A DNA stretch of 41,457 nt from Mizugakiibacter sediminis. GTDB taxonomy: Bacteria > Pseudomonadota > Gammaproteobacteria > Xanthomonadales > Rhodanobacteraceae. The stretch spans positions 1 to 41,457 of the forward strand of contig NZ_DF970277.1 of assembly GCF_000953855.2 (NCBI RefSeq), in the 5' to 3' direction. Shown one piece after another: positions 25,367-36,751 of the stretch (the first letter of the stretch is position 1; the number at the start of each line of letters is the position of its first letter). A model generated the notes under the pieces. That model made no database searches, was not told the origin of the DNA, and saw only the letters and a program-made list of their open reading frames with translations. The translations under genes and the position numbers were made by a program.

Positions 25367-26620
25367 TCACGGCGTGCGCACGTCGGTCGCGGCGGCCTCG
25401 CCGCCCGGCGTGGCGGCCGCCGCGCGCGGGCGGCGACCCGCACGGCGCAGCAGGCGGCCGAGGATCTCCCGGGCCACCGACAGCCCGGGACGCGGATCGT
25501 CCAGCCGGAATACGTGGTAGTGCGCGCGCAGCCACTGCGCGAGGATGCGGTGCAACGGGCCGCGCACGGCGCGCGGCTGCGAGCGGACGGTGATGATGTC
25601 GCCGGGCAGGTTGACGCAGCCTTCGCCCGCCGGATAGTCGCGCGGCGACGGTTGCACCGGCAGGCCGAGCGCATCCTGCCAGGCCATGCGGCAGACGTTG
25701 ACGCCGCAGCGCGCGGCGAATTCGACGTACCACCACGCGCGCGTGTTGACCTCGAGGATGCGGAAGGTGCCGTCGCGCGCATCGCGCTTGAATTCCGCGC
25801 TGAAGATGCCGCGGTAGTCCAGCCCCGCCAGCAGCCGCTCCAGGCTTTCGACGGCGTTGCCGACTTCCTTCAACGGCACGCTGCGGCAGTACGAGCTGTT
25901 GCCGAAATCCGGCGGGAAGATGCGCCAGCGGCGGCGCGCGAACAGGCCGGTCAGCGTGCCGTTGCGGTCGCGGAAGCCGTCGACGAAGTAGTGCCGGGTG
26001 GCGTCGCCCGGCACGTACTCCTGCGCCAGCACCTCCAGGCCATGCGCTTCCAGCCGGTGCCAGATCGCCTCCATCTCGATGCGGTTGCGCGCCCACAGGC
26101 CCTTGGCGCCGGTGGCGCGCAGGAACAGTTGCGAGTTGGTCGGCTTGAGGAAGACGCGGTCGAGCTCGCCGAACGGAATCGTGTCGATGTCGGCCGCGCG
26201 GCGGATCGGGAAAGTGCGCGGATGCGGGATGCCGCTCGCCGCGAGGTGCTCGCCGAAGCGCGCCTTGTCCTGCAGGATCTCCAGCGTGCGCGTGGAACTG
26301 CCGCTGACGGGAAAGCGCGCGCGCAGATCGTCGGGCAGGCGCGACAGCCACAGCGCGGCGTCGTCCGCGCCGGGAATCGGCACCGCGCGTTCCAGCGGCA
26401 TGCGGCGCAGCAGGTCGAGCGCGGCATCGTTGCAGACGCCGTCCCAGGCGGTCTCGCCTGGCGTCGGCCGGTACCAGCGCGAGCGCGCGGCGAGGTCGCC
26501 GGCCGGGCAGGCGACGAAGGCGGGGATGTCCGCGAGCCGCAGGCAGCGCAGCGTGCCGAGCCCGGTCTGTCCGCTGCCCACGACGATGGCGGGCACGCGG
26601 CGATCCCCCTCAGCGCCCAT
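25367..26620 (-). CDS. ATP-grasp domain protein, carboxylate-amine ligase-like
   Basis: This 417-residue protein has an N-terminal Rossmann-like pre-ATP-grasp domain (AIVVGSGQTGLGTLRCLRLA, about 11-30). The ATP-grasp core follows: KARFGEHLAASGIPHPRTFP, DRVFLKPTNSQLF, the hinge LAQEYVPGD, and metal ligands in FSAEFKRDARDGTFRILEVN followed by TRAWW. ATP-grasp enzymes join a carboxylate to an amine or other nucleophile through an acyl phosphate. The layout resembles enzymes of the D-aspartate ligase/CarB-like kind that modify cell-surface polymers or peptides. No partner gene stands next to it and I do not recognise a specific function. The Arg/Ala-rich C-terminal tail is probably disordered. 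Confidence 0.75.
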   Translation of the reverse strand: MGAEGDRRVPAIVVGSGQTGLGTLRCLRLADIPAFVACPAGDLAARSRWYRPTPGETAWDGVCNDAALDLLRRMPLERAVPIPGADDAALWLSRLPDDLRARFPVSGSSTRTLEILQDKARFGEHLAASGIPHPRTFPIRRAADIDTIPFGELDRVFLKPTNSQLFLRATGAKGLWARNRIEMEAIWHRLEAHGLEVLAQEYVPGDATRHYFVDGFRDRNGTLTGLFARRRWRIFPPDFGNSSYCRSVPLKEVGNAVESLERLLAGLDYRGIFSAEFKRDARDGTFRILEVNTRAWWYVEFAARCGVNVCRMAWQDALGLPVQPSPRDYPAGEGCVNLPGDIITVRSQPRAVRGPLHRILAQWLRAHYHVFRLDDPRPGLSVAREILGRLLRRAGRRPRAAAATPGGEAAATDVRTP

Positions 26621-26856
26621 GGCGCTCCCCCTTGGTTCCGGACGTCCGTCTCGCGGCCACTGCAGTGTTCCACCCGCGAGGCGTCGTCCTGTCGTGCATC
26701 CTTTGCGGATGGGATGTGCCGTCCGGCGGCGATCCGGCGTCCCGGCCGTGTCACGACCGCCACCTTATGCCGCGGCGGATGCCGCTTCAACCCCGCCCGC
26801 ACTCTGGCGGGGGAGCCTTGCGCCGGGCTTTCGGTCGCCGCGACCCCGATGGATGC

Positions 26857-27345
26857 TCAAAGCTCGCGCAGATACCAACGGTCGCAGCCGCCGTGGCCGG
26901 TGGCGCCCATCGGCGCGCAGATGCGCCGGAAACCTTCTTTCGCGTACAGCGTCTGCGCGGCCTCCATGCCGGTCAGCGTCTCCAGGTAGCAGCGCCGGTA
27001 GCCCAGTTCGCGGGCGGCGGCCAGGCAGCGCCGGATCAGCGCCTTGCCGGCGCCCCGTCCGCGCAGCTCCGGCAGGAAATACATCTTGCGCAGTTCGCAG
27101 ACGTCGGCCTCGCCGCCGTCCAGCGGCGCGATGCCGCCGCCGCCGAGCACGCGGCCGTCCTGTTCGACCACGAAGTAGACGCGTCCCGGCCGCGCGTAGG
27201 CCGCGGCCATGGCGTCGACCTCGGCATCGTGGATGGCGAAGCCCGGGCCGTCGGCGCCGAATTCGGGCATCACCGTGCGGATGATGGCGGCGACGGCGGC
27301 GTCGTCGGCGGGGGTGATCGGGCGGATGGTGAAAGGCGCGGTCAT
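26857..27345 (-). CDS. GNAT-family N-acetyltransferase
   Basis: This 162-residue single-domain acetyltransferase has FTIRPITPADDAAVAAIIR at the start, VYFVVEQDGRVLGGGGIAPL in the central strands, and the acetyl-CoA pyrophosphate loop ELRGRGAGKALI (Q/RxxGxG/A) at about 95-106. YLETLTGMEAAQTLYAKEGF closes the fold. The substrate is unknown. The 236 bases downstream, up to the ATP-grasp gene, hold only a weak hairpin (26791-26812) without a T-tract. A G-rich tract lies just upstream of the start. Confidence 0.85.
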   Translation of the reverse strand: MTAPFTIRPITPADDAAVAAIIRTVMPEFGADGPGFAIHDAEVDAMAAAYARPGRVYFVVEQDGRVLGGGGIAPLDGGEADVCELRKMYFLPELRGRGAGKALIRRCLAAARELGYRRCYLETLTGMEAAQTLYAKEGFRRICAPMGATGHGGCDRWYLREL

Positions 27346-27380
27346 GTGGGGAGGGTAAAGGTCGGAGGTTGGAGGTCGAA

Positions 27381-27406
27381 GGGAGAAGGGCGTAGAGGGA
27401 TGGGGG
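27381..27406 (+). repeat. G-quadruplex motif upstream of the GNAT gene
   Basis: Four G-tracts (GGG, GGG, GGG, GGGGG) are separated by loops of 4, 6 and 2 bases on the plus strand, which fits the standard intramolecular quadruplex pattern. More GG pairs extend back to 27347. It lies 36-61 bases before the GNAT start codon, on the non-coding strand of that gene's promoter region. Confidence 0.55.
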
Positions 27407-27432
27407 CGTGCGGTGCGCGGGACTCGGATCTG

Positions 27433-27469
27433 CGTTCGCCCTGAGCGTAGCGAAGTCGAAGGGCGAACG
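27433..27469. repeat. REP-like extragenic palindrome
   Basis: Perfect 10-base arms CGTTCGCCCT (27433-27442) and AGGGCGAACG (27460-27469) enclose a 17-base centre with AGCGTAGCGAAGTCGA. This is the widespread bacterial extragenic repeat usually met as TTCGACTTCGCTCAGGGCGA. It lies between the divergently spaced ends of the GNAT upstream region and the GGDEF-EAL stop. Confidence 0.65.
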
Positions 27470-27534
27470 GTCGTCGCCGGTCGAAGCGGCTCGTGCCGGC
27501 GCGATAGGGCGGGGCGGCTGCGTCCCGCGCCGGC

Positions 27535-30168
27535 TCAGCCGTTGCCGTTGTCGCCCCAGGCTTCGAGGAAGTCGGCCACGCGCGCAGCCTCGAGCGGAGG
27601 ACTGAACAGGTAGCCTTGCGCGTATGGGGCGCCGAGCTGCAGCAGGAACTCGCGCTGCGCGTCGGTCTCGACGCCTTCGGCGGTCAGTTTCATGCCCAGG
27701 CTGCGCGCGATCTGCACGATCGCCTGGCAGATGTTGCTGTCGACCGGATTGACCGGGATGCCCTGCATGAAGGTGTGGCTGATCTTCAGGCCGTCGATCG
27801 GCAGGCGCCGCAGGTAGTTCAGCGAGGAATAGCCCTCGCCGAAGTCGTCGATGGTCAGGCTGACGCCCATGCGGCGCAGCGCGCTGAACATCTCCACGGT
27901 GTCGCCGGCGTCCTCGATCAGCACGCGCTCGGTCATCTCGATCTCGAGCGCGTTGCCGGGCAGGCCGCATTCGCGCAGCGCCGACTGCACCGCGTCCAGC
28001 ACCGAGCCGCCCAGCAACTGGCGGAACGACACGTTGACGGCGACGTGGCGCAGGCCCAGGCCCGCGTCGCGCCAGGCGCGCAGCGCGCGGCAGGCCTCGC
28101 CGATCACCCAGGCGCCGATGCGCACGATTTCGCCGGAGTTTTCCGCGTGCTGGATGAAGTGCGAGGGCGACACTTCGCCGAGCTGCGGGCTGTTCCAGCG
28201 CAGCAGCGCTTCCATGCCGATCACGCTGCTGCGCGCCAGGTCGATCTTCGGCTGGTAGACCAGGCGGAATTCGCCGCTGTCCAGCGCGCGGCGCAGCAGC
28301 GATTCCATCAGCAGGCGGTCGCCGAGGTCGCGCGCCAGTTCGTGGTCGAACGGCTGCCAGATGTTGCGGCCGCGGCGCTTGGCTTCCAGCATCGCCGCCT
28401 CGGCGTGGTTGACCAGCTGCTGCACGCTGTCGCCGTCGTTCGGCGCGCGCGCGATGCCGACCGAGACGGTCAGCAGGAACTCGGAGCCGCCGTGGTGGAA
28501 CGGGCGGTGGAAGGTGGCGGTGATGCGCTCGGCCAGCGCCATCAGCAGCGCGAAGTCGGCGATGTCGCGCACCAGCAGCAGGAACTCGTCGCCGCCGAAG
28601 CGCGCCACCGTGGCCTGCGTGCCGGCCGCGCAGCGCAGCAGGCGTTCCGCCGCCTCCAGCAGCACGTGGTCGCCCTCGACGTGGCCGAGCACGTCGTTGA
28701 CCAGCTTGAAGCGGTCGATGTCGACGTACAGCACCGCCGGGCCGGCGCCGTCGCCGCTTTCCGCCAGCATGCGGCCGAGCTGCGCCAGCGCGGCCTCGCG
28801 GTTGGGCAGGCCGGTGACGCGGTCGGTGGAGGCCTGGCGCTTCAACTGATCCTCGACCAGCTTGCGCTCGGTGATGTCCTGCACGGTGCCGGCGACGCCG
28901 TAGATGCGCCCGTGCCGCACCAGCGGCTGGCCCATCACGCGCACCCAGCGGCTGCGGCCGATCGCGGTGGTCATGCGCAGCTCGAGATCGAACGGCCGCG
29001 CCGCCGTGCGCGCCTCCTGCAGCGCGCGGCGCAGCTGCCTGCGTTCCTCCTCGTCGTAGAAGGCCAGCGCGCGCGCCTCGTTGACCGCGCTGCCGGTCGG
29101 CAGGTCGTGGATGCGGTACATCTCCTCGGTCCAGAACAGCGTGCCGCGCAGGTCGTCCAGCTCCCAGCCGCCGATGCCGGCCAGGCGCTGGGTCTTGTCG
29201 AACAGGTCGGCCTGGCGCTTCAGCGCGGTGACGTCGCTGAAGGTGGTGATCACCTGGAACGGCCGCGCCTGTCCGGCCTCGAACTGCGGCACCGCGGTGG
29301 CGGACAGCCAGCGGTAGAGGTGCAGGTGCGGCAGATACACGCCGAGCAACGAGCTCTCGACGTTGCGGCCGAGCTTGATGGCGCGGAAGCCGGGCAGATG
29401 GCCGAGATCGACGGCGTCGCCGTGCTCGTCGACGAAGCGCCAGTCGCGCAGGTCGTCGCGGCGCAGCGCCAGCACCTCCGCCTCGCTCATGCCGAGGATG
29501 CGGCAGGCGGCGGGGTTGGCGGAGACGATGCTGCCGTTCGCGTCCTGCACCAGCACGCCCTTGTCCATCGCCTGCAGCAGCAGGCGGTAGCGCGCCTCCG
29601 AGGTGCGCAGCTCGGCATCGATGTTGCGGCGGCCGCTGAGATCGCGGGCGACGGCGACGATGCGCCGCTTGCCGCCGTCGAGGAACGCGCTGGAATGCAC
29701 CTCGACCGGGAAGATGTCGCCGTTGCGGCGGCGGTTGGTCGTCTCTTCGGTGACGGTGCGGCCCAGCTCGAAGGTTTCGAGCAGACGGCGCATGTGGTCG
29801 TGCGGCAGGCTCGGGTTGAGATCGTGCACGCGCATGTGCAGCAATTCCTCGAGCGTGTAGCCGTAGCTGCGGCAGGCGGCGGCGTTGGCGTCGAGGATGC
29901 GGCCTTCCTCGTCGTGCAGGGTGACGGCGTCGGGGACGGCGTCGAGCAGGATGCGGAAGCGGGCCGTGCTGGCGTCGGCGTCGGCGGCGAGGCGGCGGAC
30001 GTTCTCGATCACCCGATCCAGGTTGCGGCGCTGCGGCGGATCGACGGCGTGGTTGCGCAGCGCCTCCAGCGCGGCAAGCATGCCGGAAGCGAGCCGCAGC
30101 GGCGGTTCGCGCATCGTCGCATCTGCGGCGGCGACGTTCGGGTTGGGGGATCGCGACTCGTGTCGCAT
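27535..30168 (-). CDS. PAS-GGDEF-EAL cyclic-di-GMP regulatory protein
   Basis: This 877-residue soluble sensor has three PAS domains (about 70-190, 190-320 and 325-440), a GGDEF domain (about 445-605) and an EAL domain (about 620-870). The cyclase signature GGDEF (525-529) is intact, but the RxxD inhibitory site that normally precedes it is absent. The EAL domain has the motif at 653-655, Asn in VNVSFRQ, the DDFG pair at 774-777, Lys795, Glu831 and Gln851, so phosphodiesterase activity is expected. The usual T after DDFG is Glu. No membrane helix is seen. The ATG at 30168 is chosen because GAGGGA stands 6 bases upstream. In xanthomonads such proteins govern biofilm and motility, so a link to the pilZ gene at the left edge is possible but indirect. 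Confidence 0.93.
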   Translation of the reverse strand: MRHESRSPNPNVAAADATMREPPLRLASGMLAALEALRNHAVDPPQRRNLDRVIENVRRLAADADASTARFRILLDAVPDAVTLHDEEGRILDANAAACRSYGYTLEELLHMRVHDLNPSLPHDHMRRLLETFELGRTVTEETTNRRRNGDIFPVEVHSSAFLDGGKRRIVAVARDLSGRRNIDAELRTSEARYRLLLQAMDKGVLVQDANGSIVSANPAACRILGMSEAEVLALRRDDLRDWRFVDEHGDAVDLGHLPGFRAIKLGRNVESSLLGVYLPHLHLYRWLSATAVPQFEAGQARPFQVITTFSDVTALKRQADLFDKTQRLAGIGGWELDDLRGTLFWTEEMYRIHDLPTGSAVNEARALAFYDEEERRQLRRALQEARTAARPFDLELRMTTAIGRSRWVRVMGQPLVRHGRIYGVAGTVQDITERKLVEDQLKRQASTDRVTGLPNREAALAQLGRMLAESGDGAGPAVLYVDIDRFKLVNDVLGHVEGDHVLLEAAERLLRCAAGTQATVARFGGDEFLLLVRDIADFALLMALAERITATFHRPFHHGGSEFLLTVSVGIARAPNDGDSVQQLVNHAEAAMLEAKRRGRNIWQPFDHELARDLGDRLLMESLLRRALDSGEFRLVYQPKIDLARSSVIGMEALLRWNSPQLGEVSPSHFIQHAENSGEIVRIGAWVIGEACRALRAWRDAGLGLRHVAVNVSFRQLLGGSVLDAVQSALRECGLPGNALEIEMTERVLIEDAGDTVEMFSALRRMGVSLTIDDFGEGYSSLNYLRRLPIDGLKISHTFMQGIPVNPVDSNICQAIVQIARSLGMKLTAEGVETDAQREFLLQLGAPYAQGYLFSPPLEAARVADFLEAWGDNGNG

Positions 30169-30262
30169 GCCATCCCTCGAAAGCGCGGAGCGGCCGGCGG
30201 TGCGCCTAGGATACACGCGGCTGCGCGGATCGGGATGTCGATCGGGTCAAGGATGGCGCGGC

Positions 30263-31561
30263 TCAGGGCCGGCGGTAGATGACGCCGCCCTTCATCACGA
30301 ACGCGGCGCGGCCGGCCGCGGCGATGTCCTGCAGCGGATCGCCGCGCACGGCGACCAGGTCGGCGTCCAGCCCCGGCGCGATGCGCCCCAGCGTGTCCTG
30401 CCGGCGCAGGATGCGCGCAGCGACGCTGGTGGCGGCGCGCAGCGCCTGCGCCGGCGACATGCCGAGGCGCACCATCCAGGCCAGCTCGCGCGCGTTGTCG
30501 CCGTGCGGGAACACGCCGACGTCGCTGCCGCAGCCGATGGTCACGCCGGCGTCCAGCGCGCGGCGGAACGCCTGCGCGGCCTCCTGCATGCGCGGCGTCG
30601 GCGCGGAGCGGCCGGGCACGTAGTGTTCGAAATACTGCGCGTAGGCCTCGACCGCGGTCAGCGTCGGCTGGTAGGCGATGCCGCGCTCGCGCATCAGCTT
30701 GAAGGTCGCCGCGCTGCCGCCGTAGCCGTGCTCGATGCTGTCGACGCCGGCCTCGATGGCGAGGCGCATGCCGGCGTCGCTTTGCGCGTGCGCGGCGACC
30801 GGGCGGCCGGCGGTGTGCGCCGCGTCCACCAGCGCCTTCAGCTCGGCGAGGGTGAAGGTGGGCTGCGTGCTGCCGTCGGCGCCCCAGCGGTAGTCGGCGT
30901 AGACCTTGATCCAGTCGGCGCCGCGGCCGGCCTGTTCGCGCACGGCGGCGATCACCGCGTCGACGCCGCTGGCCTCTTCGGCACCGGTGGGCAGTTCGGC
31001 GTCCGGGCGGAAGCCGCGCGGGCCGGGTCCGTAGGCGGCGGTGGCGACGATCGCGCGGGTGGCGATGAACAACCGCGGGCCGGGAATCATGCCCTCGTCG
31101 ATCGCGCGCTTCAGCGCCGCGTCGGCGTAGCCGGCGCCCTCGGTGCCGAGATCGCGCAGCGTGGTGAAGCCGGCCAGCAGGGTGGCGCGCGCGTGCTGCG
31201 CCGCCTCCAGCGTGCGGTAGGGCACCGGCTCCTTCAGCACCTGGTCGTTCCAGGAGGTCTCGTCGTACGGATGCAGGAACAGGTGCGAATGCAGGTCGAT
31301 CAGGCCGGGCAGCAGGGTGGTGCCGGGCAGGTCGATGCGCTGCGCGTCCGCCGGCGCCGTCACGCGATCCTGCGGGCCGATCGCGGCGATGCGCCCGCCC
31401 GCGACGACGACGACCCAGCCGCGGTGCGCCCTGTCGCCGTCGCCGGTCCACACCGCGTCCGGGCGCAGCACGTAGCCGCCCGGCTCGGCGGCATGGGCGG
31501 CAGCCGCCAGCAGCGGCAGGCACAGCGCGGCGCGGCGCAGCAGGCGCAGGATCGCGTGCAT
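30263..31561 (-). CDS. Secreted amidohydrolase-family protein
   Basis: This 432-residue protein has a signal peptide ([13 protein letters not shown], ending about residue 24). The amidohydrolase fold follows: the metal-binding LIDLHSHLF, a lysine in WIKVYADY (bridging, likely carbamylated), AHAQSDAG and EHGYGG for two more His, and the Asp of CGSDVG. The family includes imidazolonepropionase, Xaa-Pro dipeptidases and similar periplasmic enzymes. The substrate cannot be assigned. Its ATG has GGGGAGG upstream and lies 26 bases after the end of liuE, so it is probably in the same transcript. Confidence 0.87.
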   Translation of the reverse strand: MHAILRLLRRAALCLPLLAAAAHAAEPGGYVLRPDAVWTGDGDRAHRGWVVVVAGGRIAAIGPQDRVTAPADAQRIDLPGTTLLPGLIDLHSHLFLHPYDETSWNDQVLKEPVPYRTLEAAQHARATLLAGFTTLRDLGTEGAGYADAALKRAIDEGMIPGPRLFIATRAIVATAAYGPGPRGFRPDAELPTGAEEASGVDAVIAAVREQAGRGADWIKVYADYRWGADGSTQPTFTLAELKALVDAAHTAGRPVAAHAQSDAGMRLAIEAGVDSIEHGYGGSAATFKLMRERGIAYQPTLTAVEAYAQYFEHYVPGRSAPTPRMQEAAQAFRRALDAGVTIGCGSDVGVFPHGDNARELAWMVRLGMSPAQALRAATSVAARILRRQDTLGRIAPGLDADLVAVRGDPLQDIAAAGRAAFVMKGGVIYRRP

Positions 31562-31587
31562 GGTCGAACCTCCCCGGGTCGCGGCGT

Positions 31588-32486
31588 TCAGGCGGCGCCG
31601 CGCGCGCCACCTTGCTGGAAGTCTGCCGGCCCAGCGCGGCGGACAGCCACAGGCCGGTCTCGATCAGCTTGTCGAGATCGACGCCGGTGGCGATGCCCAT
31701 GCCTTCCAGCATGTACACCACGTCCTCGCTGGCGACGTTGCCGGTGGCGCCGCGCGCGTACGGGCAGCCGCCGGTGCCGGACACCGCGCTGTCGACCACC
31801 GCCACGCCTTCTTCCAGGCAGGCGAGGATGTTCGCCAGCGCCTGCCCGTAGGTGTCGTGGAAATGCACGGCCAGCGCCGGCATCGGCACCTCGGCCGCGA
31901 CCGCGCGCAGCATCGCGCGCGCCTTCGCCGGCGTGCCGACGCCGATGGTGTCGCCCAGCGAGATCTCGTAGCAGCCGAGCGCGTGCAGGCGCTTCGCCAC
32001 GCGCACCACGTCGGCCAGCGGCACCGCGCCCTGGTAGGGGCAGCCGAGTACGGTGGAGACGTAGCCGCGCACGCGCACGCCGTCGGCGCGCGCGCGCTCC
32101 AGCACCGGCGCGAAGCGTTCGACCGACTCGTCGATCGAGGCGTTGACGTTCTTGCGGTTGAACGCCTCGCTGGCGGCGGTGAACACCGCCACCTCGGCGG
32201 CGCCGGCCGCGCGCGCGCGTTCGTAGCCCTTCTCGTTCGGCACCAGCACCGGATAGGCGACGCCGGGGCGTTTGGCGATGCCGGCGTAGACCTCGGCGGC
32301 GTCGGCGAGTTGCGGCACCCATTTCGGGCTGACGAAGCTGGTCGCCTCGATGGTGGCGAGGCCGGTGGCGGAGAGGCGGTCGATCAGCTCGATCTTGGTC
32401 GCCGTCGGCACGATGGCCTTCTCGTTCTGCAGGCCGTCGCGCGGGCCGACCTCGACGATGCGCACGCGGGCGGGTGCGGCGTTCAT
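31588..32486 (-). CDS. liuE: Hydroxymethylglutaryl-CoA lyase, 3' end frameshifted
   Basis: HMG-CoA lyase cleaves 3-hydroxy-3-methylglutaryl-CoA to acetoacetate and acetyl-CoA, the last step of leucine degradation. [58 protein letters not shown] and the catalytic Cys of [14 protein letters not shown] are intact. Homology runs to [12 protein letters not shown] near residue 295. There the frame misses a TGA at 31588-31590 by one base and stays open to 30009, through the amidohydrolase gene in another frame. One missing base in the GC-rich run 31591-31607 would explain it; I give the family-typical end. Overlap with alaX at the start (ATGA) is normal. Sequencing error or real mutation cannot be told apart. 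Confidence 0.85.
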
Positions 32487-33202
32487 GCGGCGTCCTCGAC
32501 GAAGCCGAGCGTCACGCGGCGGTTGCGCGCGCCCTTGTTCTCGATGCGCGTGACGCGCACCGCGCCGATCTCGCCGGTGCGGGCGACGTGGGTGCCGCCG
32601 CAGGGCTGCAGGTCGGCGCCCGCGATGTCGATCAGGCGGATGTCCGGCAGGTGCAGCGGCGGCGTCACCGCCATGGTGCGGATCAGCTCGGGCTGCGCGG
32701 CCAGCTCGGCGCCGCTGATGTGGCGCACGCGCACCGGCAGGTCGGCGGCGATGAGGCGCGCCAGCTCGGCGGTGATCGCCTCGGCGTCGAGTTCCATGCC
32801 GGCGGCGTCGAAGTCCAGCCGGCCGCTGCGGTCGCCGAGATTGCCGCCGGTGACGCCGGCCTTGATCACCGCGGACAGCAGGTGCAGGCAGGTGTGCATG
32901 CGCATGTGACGGTGGCGGCGTTCCCAGTCCAGCTCCAGCGTCACCGGCGCGCCGGGCGCGAGCCGCGGCGCGCCGGCGGCGGGCAGGTGCACGATCGCGC
33001 GCGTCTCGCGGTCGCGGCGGGTGTCGGCGATCGCGAGGCGCGTGCCGTCCTCGAGGATCAGCGCGCCGGTGTCGCCCGGCTGGCCGCCGCCCAGCGGATA
33101 GAACACGCTGGCGTCCAGCACCAGGCCGGCGTCGTCGTGGCGCACGACGCGCGCCTCGCAGCGGCGCAGGTAAGGATCCTCGTAGAAGCGTTCGACGGTC
33201 AT
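32483..33202 (-). CDS. Alanyl-tRNA editing protein (AlaX-like)
   Basis: This 239-residue free-standing editing domain is related to the C-terminal part of alanyl-tRNA synthetase. It hydrolyses Ser- or Gly-mischarged tRNA-Ala. [16 protein letters not shown] is the N-terminal glycine-rich signature. Zinc ligands are in [11 protein letters not shown] (HxxxH) and [15 protein letters not shown] (CxxxH). The ATG at 33202 is preceded by the end of a short frame with no homology. Its place between liuD and liuE is unexpected, since it has no known role in leucine degradation; it overlaps liuE by 4 bases. Confidence 0.88.
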   Translation of the reverse strand: MTVERFYEDPYLRRCEARVVRHDDAGLVLDASVFYPLGGGQPGDTGALILEDGTRLAIADTRRDRETRAIVHLPAAGAPRLAPGAPVTLELDWERRHRHMRMHTCLHLLSAVIKAGVTGGNLGDRSGRLDFDAAGMELDAEAITAELARLIAADLPVRVRHISGAELAAQPELIRTMAVTPPLHLPDIRLIDIAGADLQPCGGTHVARTGEIGAVRVTRIENKGARNRRVTLGFVEDAA

Positions 33203-33282
33203 GATCGGCGCTCGTGGTGTCGGGGGTTCGCGGCGGCGGACGGCGGGCCTCCCGCGCAGCATCGGGGCGCGGCCCGGCAAGC

Positions 33283-35289
<2,007 letters not shown>

Positions 35290-35814
35290 TTATTCGCCTT
35301 CCCAGTAGTCGACGGATTCGCCGTGGCGGCCGACCACGCGGAACGGCTGCGGCTTGCCGTCGGGGCCGGGCCATTCGGCGAGGATGCCGTACTTGCCGGA
35401 GTCGGGGTAATCGCAGATTTCCGGGTATTGCCTGGTGCTGACGGCGAGGTACTTCAGCTCGGTCGTGCCGGTGTTGACGATCTGGTGCGCGGTTTCCGGG
35501 CCGCCGGGCGGACAGGCGACGATGTCGCCGGCGCGCAGCGGCCAGGTCCTGTCGCCGATGCGCACCTCGCCGCTGCCTTCCAGCACGAAGAACATTTCCT
35601 CGTTGACGCGGTGGTTGTGGCGCGGGAAGGCGCGCTTGCCGGGCGACACCGCGGTGATGTTGTAGCCGAGCTTCTGCGCGCCGACGCGCGGGCCGATGAA
35701 GCCCATGCGCGCGTCGTAGCGCTGCGCGGCCTCGCCCTTGGCGGCGAAGGCCGGCGGCCGCGGTTGCAGCTCGACGTCGGCGATGTTCAGCACGGGGGAT
35801 GGGCTGGCGTCCAC
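35290..35814 (-). CDS. Cupin domain protein
   Basis: This 174-residue single-cupin protein has motif 1 as HNHRVNEEMFFVLEGSG (two His and Glu metal ligands, about residues 66-80) and motif 2 as PPGGPETAHQIVNTG (third His). The C-terminal SGKYGILAEWPGPDGKPQ is characteristic of a small group of uncharacterised proteins. The start is GTG at 35814 with AAGGAG 7 bases upstream. It is tightly placed between liuC and liuD, so it is co-expressed with leucine degradation. Enzyme or sensor function is unknown. Confidence 0.8.
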   Translation of the reverse strand: MDASPSPVLNIADVELQPRPPAFAAKGEAAQRYDARMGFIGPRVGAQKLGYNITAVSPGKRAFPRHNHRVNEEMFFVLEGSGEVRIGDRTWPLRAGDIVACPPGGPETAHQIVNTGTTELKYLAVSTRQYPEICDYPDSGKYGILAEWPGPDGKPQPFRVVGRHGESVDYWEGE

Positions 35815-35838
35815 GGACAGGCTCCTTCGGCAGGGGGG

Positions 35839-36636
35839 CTAGCCGCGCGCCCAGCGCGGCGGTCGTTTGTCGAGGAACGCGCCGAGACCTTCCTGGCCCT
35901 CGGCGGAGACGCGCAGACGGGCGATCAGCGCGGCATTCTCCTCGTCGATGCGCTGCTGCGCCTCCGGCGTCATGCCGGCGGCGCGCAGCGCGAGCTGCTT
36001 GGCCTCGCGCTGCGCCTGCGGGCCGCCCTTGGCCAGCCAGTGCAGCGCGCGGTCGACGGCGGCGTCCAGTTCGGCGGCGGGCACGACCGCGTGCAGCAGG
36101 CCGATGCGCGCGGCTTCGGCGGCGTCGAACACCTCGCCGCCGAGGAACAGGCGGCGCGCCTGGCGCACGCCGATCGCGGCGATCACATAGGGCGAGATCA
36201 CCGCCGGCACCAGACCCAGCTTGACCTCGCTCAGCGCGAACTTGGCGCTCTCGACGCCGATGGCGACGTCGCAGCAGGCGACCAGGCCGACGCCGCCGCC
36301 GTAGGCCGCGCCGTTGACGCGCGCCACCGTCGGCTTGGAGAGGAAGTTGAGCGTGCGCATCAGCGCGGCGAGGCGCAGCGAGTCGGCGCGGTTCTCCGTT
36401 TCGTCGGCGGCGGCCATGCCGCGCATCCAGTTGAGATCGGCGCCGGCGGAGAAGCTGGCGCCGGAGCCGGTCAGCACCACCGCGCGCACTGCGTCGTCCC
36501 CGTCCAGGTCGCGCAGGGCCGCGGTCAGTTCGGCGATCAGCGCGTCGTCGAAGGCGTTGTGCACCTGCGGACGCTGCAGGGTGAGGGTGGCGACGCCGCC
36601 CCGGCGGGCGAGGGCGATGCTGGCGCTTTCGGTCAT
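35839..36636 (-). CDS. liuC: Methylglutaconyl-CoA hydratase (enoyl-CoA hydratase family)
   Basis: This 265-residue crotonase-fold enzyme hydrates 3-methylglutaconyl-CoA to HMG-CoA. RPQVHNAFDDALIAEL, SGASFSAGADLNWM (oxyanion hole) and NGAAYGGGVGLVACCDVAI with the acidic residue in SEVKLGLVPAVISPYV mark the LiuC/AUH branch. The ATG at 36636 follows GGGAG; nine additional upstream residues are possible but less likely. It heads the transcript liuC-cupin-liuD-alaX-liuE. On the minus strand a TATCAT sequence at 36662-36667 could be its -10 box, without a clear -35. Confidence 0.88.
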   Translation of the reverse strand: MTESASIALARRGGVATLTLQRPQVHNAFDDALIAELTAALRDLDGDDAVRAVVLTGSGASFSAGADLNWMRGMAAADETENRADSLRLAALMRTLNFLSKPTVARVNGAAYGGGVGLVACCDVAIGVESAKFALSEVKLGLVPAVISPYVIAAIGVRQARRLFLGGEVFDAAEAARIGLLHAVVPAAELDAAVDRALHWLAKGGPQAQREAKQLALRAAGMTPEAQQRIDEENAALIARLRVSAEGQEGLGAFLDKRPPRWARG

Positions 36637-36695
36637 GCGCGGCTCCCTGGGCAAGACGCCCATGATAACGGTTGCGCCCGCGACGCCGTCGCCGC

Positions 36696-36724
36696 TTGCG
36701 GGCTCAAATGAGAACGATTACTAT
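36696..36724 (+). promoter_or_regulatory. Sigma-70 promoter of the iron transport cassette
   Basis: TTGCGG (36696-36701) and TACTAT (36719-36724) are separated by exactly 17 bases. The -35 box equals that of the his promoter. Transcription would start near 36731, 21 bases before the cupredoxin ATG. Confidence 0.65.
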
Positions 36725-36725
36725 T
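36707..36725. promoter_or_regulatory. Fur box
   Basis: AATGAGAACGATTACTATT matches the 19-base Fur consensus of gammaproteobacteria, remembered as AATGAGAATGATTATCATT, in 16 positions. It is an AT-rich island in GC-rich DNA and covers the spacer and -10 box of the promoter. Iron-loaded Fur would therefore block transcription. Confidence 0.8.
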
Positions 36726-36751
36726 TGTCCGTCCCCATCGGAGGCGGTTTC

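Noticed and set aside
30009-32486. 825-residue fusion of HMG-CoA lyase with an Arg-rich tail
   Set aside because: The tail is an out-of-frame reading of the amidohydrolase gene. The one-base-off TGA at 31588 points to a frameshift, not a designed fusion.
36637-36690. Promoter of liuC on the minus strand
   Set aside because: A TATCAT is present at 36662-36667, but no acceptable -35 box lies at 16-18 bases, so it is mentioned only under liuC.
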